Origin: JBHIYN01 sp041984235
Lineage (GTDB): Bacteria > Pseudomonadota > Gammaproteobacteria > Ga0077536
Assembly: GCA_041984235.1 (NCBI GenBank)
Contig: JBHIYN010000016.1
Location: 72,715-136,714, forward strand
Direction: 5' to 3'
DNA length: 64,000 nucleotides
Each line of letters begins with the position of its first letter. Position 1 is the stretch's first letter. Shown here piece after piece: positions 62,303 to 64,000 of the stretch. The position numbers and the translations under genes are program-made. Below the pieces are notes generated by a model that saw only the letters and a program-made list of their open reading frames with translations, did no database searches and was not told where the DNA came from.

Positions 62303-62739
62303 GTACTGCTCCGTATTTTCATAGCGGGTTCGGGGCGCACGGGAATGGGAGAGCACTTGTCGCCGCCGTGCGGGCTCTGTCGATCTGCCGCGGCAGCGCG
62401 GTAGTCGGCCCGCCGCAAGGCCTTTTCGGGCAGCGAGCGAAGGCGTAGTCTGTCAGTCGAGTCCCCGAACCGGTAGCAACTGGGAATGGATTATCCCGAG
62501 TCTCCGCAGCGCTATAGCCGGGAGCCACATTGCAGTGGACCGTGCATAAATTGGGCCGGAAGCGTCGGGCTGCCGTACCAACCTGGTCGGCCCGCGCATC
62601 ACCGTAGTTCGACTTCGATCCCCGCTGTTAGCCCCGGAACTCAGCCACGCCTAACAATGCGGTGGAGTCGGACGCTTGACCGCTCCCTTCCTTCGCTGCC
62701 GCTCCGGTCGGTCGCCGTCAAGCGCCGCTCACCGCAGCG
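62297..62739. other. Cassette 16: no convincing gene, related to cassette 10
   Basis: A 443-base cassette with only short reading frames; the best (62319-62528, minus, 69 residues) shares part of its frame with cassette 10 but not through the indels. Similarity with cassette 10 covers about 250 bases at roughly two thirds identity by eye and includes CCGAGTC, GGCCCGCCG and GCTGCCGTACCAACCTGGTC. The two are separated by five other cassettes. This suggests a spreading non-coding cassette family. Confidence 0.7.
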
Positions 62740-62745
62740 TTGGGC
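62649..62745 (+). other. attC 16
   Basis: R'' GCCTAAC and R' GTTGGGC, 97 bp, type B (GACGCTTGACCGCTCCC / GTCGCCGTCAAGCGCC). R'' is the complement of the TTAGGC start of cassette 16. Confidence 0.93.
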
Positions 62746-62774
62746 GGAATTGAACCTGGAATCAAGGAGGAGAC

Positions 62775-63197
62775 ATGGGAACCGAACACCCGCTGTATGA
62801 GCGCTTCGAAGGCCCGGCGCGCTCAGTAAAGATCGCACTACAGATGTTGATCGGCTGCGTAATCGTTTTATTACTCGGTTATCAATTAGTGCTGCAGCTT
62901 TTCGCTCTTGAGTCGTTCCCTCTTTTTACATTGTTAGCTGAAGACAATGGACACCCGCTTAAAATTGTAGGTTACGGGCTAGCCGTGTCCGCTGGGATCG
63001 AACTAGCACATATGCTTTTTACCGACGGACCCGACGAAGCGGTAGAACCGCTGATACTTGGTTTAGCTTCAGCCATATTGCTAGTGATATCCAAAGACGA
63101 CGTTGTTGGATTCGAAATAGCCCTTACCGTCGCCCTGTATATTGCAGGCGTAGGATTCTTGTTCTGGATTAGAAAGCTATTTGTTCCGCCCAAATAG
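62775..63197 (+). CDS. Cassette 17 protein: four-span membrane protein, PsiE-like
   Basis: A 140-residue protein in cassette 17 (62740-63332) with four predicted membrane segments (about 18-45, 62-82, 90-106, 112-132). The stretch AVSAGIELAHMLFTDGPDEA, then VEPLILGLASAILLVISKDD, resembles PsiE-type membrane proteins induced by phosphate starvation. A strong AAGGAGG ribosome binding site lies before the ATG. The family assignment is tentative. Confidence 0.6.
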   Translation: MGTEHPLYERFEGPARSVKIALQMLIGCVIVLLLGYQLVLQLFALESFPLFTLLAEDNGHPLKIVGYGLAVSAGIELAHMLFTDGPDEAVEPLILGLASAILLVISKDDVVGFEIALTVALYIAGVGFLFWIRKLFVPPK

Positions 63198-63227
63198 AAA
63201 TAGTAAAAAGCCGTCACAAATAATTCC

Positions 63228-63338
63228 GCCCAACAAGGCGGTGAACCGGACGCGTTACTGCGGCCTGCCCGGAAGCGGTTCTGCCATTCTCGCTTCCGGG
63301 CAGGCCGCAGTAACGCGCCGGTTACCGCAGCGTTAGAA
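63228..63338 (+). other. attC 17
   Basis: R'' GCCCAAC and R' GTTAGAA, 111 bp, type A (GCGTTACTGCGGCCTGCCC / GGGCAGGCCGCAGTAACGC). R'' is the exact complement of the TTGGGC start of cassette 17. The next cassette should end with R'' TTCTAAC, which is not present before 64000. Confidence 0.93.
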
Positions 63339-63378
63339 GTCACTCCCCCCCAAAAGCCCACGTAGCGGAATCCTGCCG

Positions 63379-63401
63379 CATGGTATATTTTCTATACCAT
63401 G
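63379..63401 (+). promoter_or_regulatory. Operator/promoter of the BrnT/BrnA module
   Basis: A perfect inverted repeat CATGGTATA-TTTTC-TATACCATG. The right arm includes the ATG of brnT and the left arm contains a TATATT box that can serve as -10. BrnA-type antitoxins repress their own promoter, so this is the likely operator. Confidence 0.72.
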
Positions 63402-63662
63402 TGCCAATTCGAGTTCGACGAACGGAAAAGCCGTGCGAATCTCCGTAAGCACGGCATCGATTTCGTAGCAGCACAGGCGCTCTGGGATGACCCAGAACTT
63501 ATTGAAGTGCCGGCGAAAATCACCGATGAACCTAGGATTATGGCGATCGGGCTGCTAAACGGTAAGCATTGGTCCGCCGTAATCACACCGAGGAACGGGA
63601 AGGTTCGAATTATCTCCGTTCGCCGCTCAAGACCCGAAGAGATTGCGATTTATGAAAGCTAA
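63399..63662 (+). CDS. brnT: BrnT-family toxin (RNase)
   Basis: An 87-residue toxin. The N-terminus QFEFDERKSRANLRKHGIDF and the C-terminal RIISVRRSRPEEIAIYE match BrnT ribonuclease toxins, with the catalytic lysine, arginine and tyrosine region present. BrnA follows and overlaps by 11 bases. Toxin before antitoxin is the normal order. The pair starts 66 bases into what should be cassette 18, and carries its own promoter. Confidence 0.92.
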   Translation: MCQFEFDERKSRANLRKHGIDFVAAQALWDDPELIEVPAKITDEPRIMAIGLLNGKHWSAVITPRNGKVRIISVRRSRPEEIAIYES

Positions 63663-63906
63663 AAAGTTCGATACAGATTTCGATTCGGGGAAGGACATGT
63701 CTGAAGCGTTGGATTTGTCCAAGGCCAGACGGCCGGGTCACGAACAAAAGAGAGTAAACGTCGACTTTCCCAAGTGGATGATCGAATCCTTAGATAAGGA
63801 GGCGAGTCGTCTAGGCGTAACTCGCCAGTCCATTATCAAAGTGTGGCTGGCAGAAAGATTAGAACAAGCGACTCGCAGATTAACAAGTGAGGTGCAACAG
63901 GACTGA
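63652..63906 (+). CDS. brnA: BrnA-family antitoxin (3' end probably replaced by IS sequence)
   Basis: An 84-residue antitoxin. The C-terminal half has a ribbon-helix-helix type DNA-binding domain: KRVNVDFPKWMIESLDKEAS, then RLGVTRQSIIKVWLAERLEQ. The start at MKAKKFD overlaps brnT. The final residues ATRRLTSEVQQD look like an add-on: the DNA for them resembles the terminal repeat of an IS30 element, and the IS30 transposase stop begins one base after the brnA stop. BrnA would normally end near AERLEQ. Confidence 0.85.
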   Translation: MKAKKFDTDFDSGKDMSEALDLSKARRPGHEQKRVNVDFPKWMIESLDKEASRLGVTRQSIIKVWLAERLEQATRRLTSEVQQD

Positions 63907-64000
63907 CTAAGCTGCTGCATAACATTCCTCCGGTGTTCTCACGCCTAGGATTCGCCTGGGACGTGTGTTGAGTTTCTTCGCGATCTTGTCGCAGTCGCGC
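63907..64000 (-). CDS. IS30-family transposase, C-terminal end (partial)
   Basis: On the minus strand, the last 94 bases encode RDCDKIAKKLNTRPRRILGV, then RTPEECYAAA and a stop. LNTRPRRILGVRTPEE is the typical C-terminus of IS30 transposases. The rest of the element lies to the right of the window. Its end seems to overlap the 3' end of brnA. Confidence 0.88.
   Translation of the reverse strand, partial: RDCDKIAKKLNTRPRRILGVRTPEECYAAA

Larger units (their letters stand above)
51172..63906 (+). mobile_element. Chromosomal integron: intI, attI and at least 17 cassettes
   Basis: An integrase gene on the minus strand is followed by an array of consecutive cassettes on the plus strand. Each of 17 cassettes ends in an attC of 96-111 bp. 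All cassettes have the same orientation, are less GC-rich than the backbone, and mostly carry one gene with a very short leader. The uniform attC family suggests a resident (sedentary) integron rather than a recent mobile one. The array is interrupted or ended by an IS30-type element at the right edge. Confidence 0.95.

Noticed and set aside
53051..63338. Regularly spaced palindromes read as REP elements or terminators
   Set aside because: The core sites at both ends, conserved lengths, and match between cassette start and R'' show that these are attC sites.

Overview
The window is about 51 kb of very GC-rich chromosomal backbone followed by about 12.7 kb of chromosomal integron. Gene content and order (ftsX-rpoH, an aa3 cytochrome oxidase cluster, bioBFCD, gyrB-recF-dnaN-dnaA / rpmH-rnpA-yidC-mnmE, dusB-fis, purHD) point to a gammaproteobacterium with aerobic respiration and a lipopolysaccharide-type outer membrane. 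I cannot name the genus. No rRNA, tRNA or CRISPR array was recognised.

Layout. 1-1466: the end of ftsX and rpoH, the latter behind a perfect CIRCE (HrcA) operator. 1492-9948: aa3-type cytochrome c oxidase structural genes (ctaC, ctaD, ctaE) with their heme A and copper assembly factors (cyoE, ctaA, a Sco-like protein, surf1, ctaG). 10293-14517: a biotin operon (bioB-bioF-bioC-bioD) without bioH, then comF. 15252-25184: the replication-origin region, with gyrB, recF, dnaN and dnaA on the minus strand, DnaA boxes on both sides of dnaA, and rpmH, rnpA, yidC and mnmE on the plus strand. The usual yidD is missing, and rnpA has no ordinary start codon after rpmH. 25181-32927: a cell-surface glycan cluster (five glycosyltransferases, a sulfotransferase, a methyltransferase, an ELM1-like protein). 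32941-51162: housekeeping genes (ilvE, glnE, a methionine-type aminotransferase, fxsA, cutA, dsbD, a TlpA-like thioredoxin, aroQ, accBC, prmA, dusB-fis, purH, purD). Two repeat families interrupt this part: a REP-like palindrome pair with a duplicated fxsA fragment at 38022-38308, and three long hairpin repeats between purH and purD.

51172-64000: a chromosomal integron. An IntI-type integrase on the minus strand diverges from an array of at least 17 complete cassettes, each ending in a recognisable attC site (96-111 bp, two main subfamilies). In 15 of the 17, the first six bases of the cassette are the exact complement of the R'' end of its own attC, which fixes the boundaries. The cassettes are visibly less GC-rich than the backbone and encode mostly unknown proteins. 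Several look like defence or stress functions: two related TIR/deoxyribosyltransferase-like proteins in separate cassettes, an RX4H (HEPN-like) protein next to an Abi-alpha (DUF4393-like) protein, a DUF4145 protein, a GIY-YIG-like protein, and a BrnT/BrnA toxin-antitoxin pair at the end. Four cassettes have no convincing gene, and two of these are clearly related to each other, which suggests a non-coding or regulatory cassette family. The right edge holds the end of an IS30-family transposase gene, whose terminal sequence appears to run into brnA.
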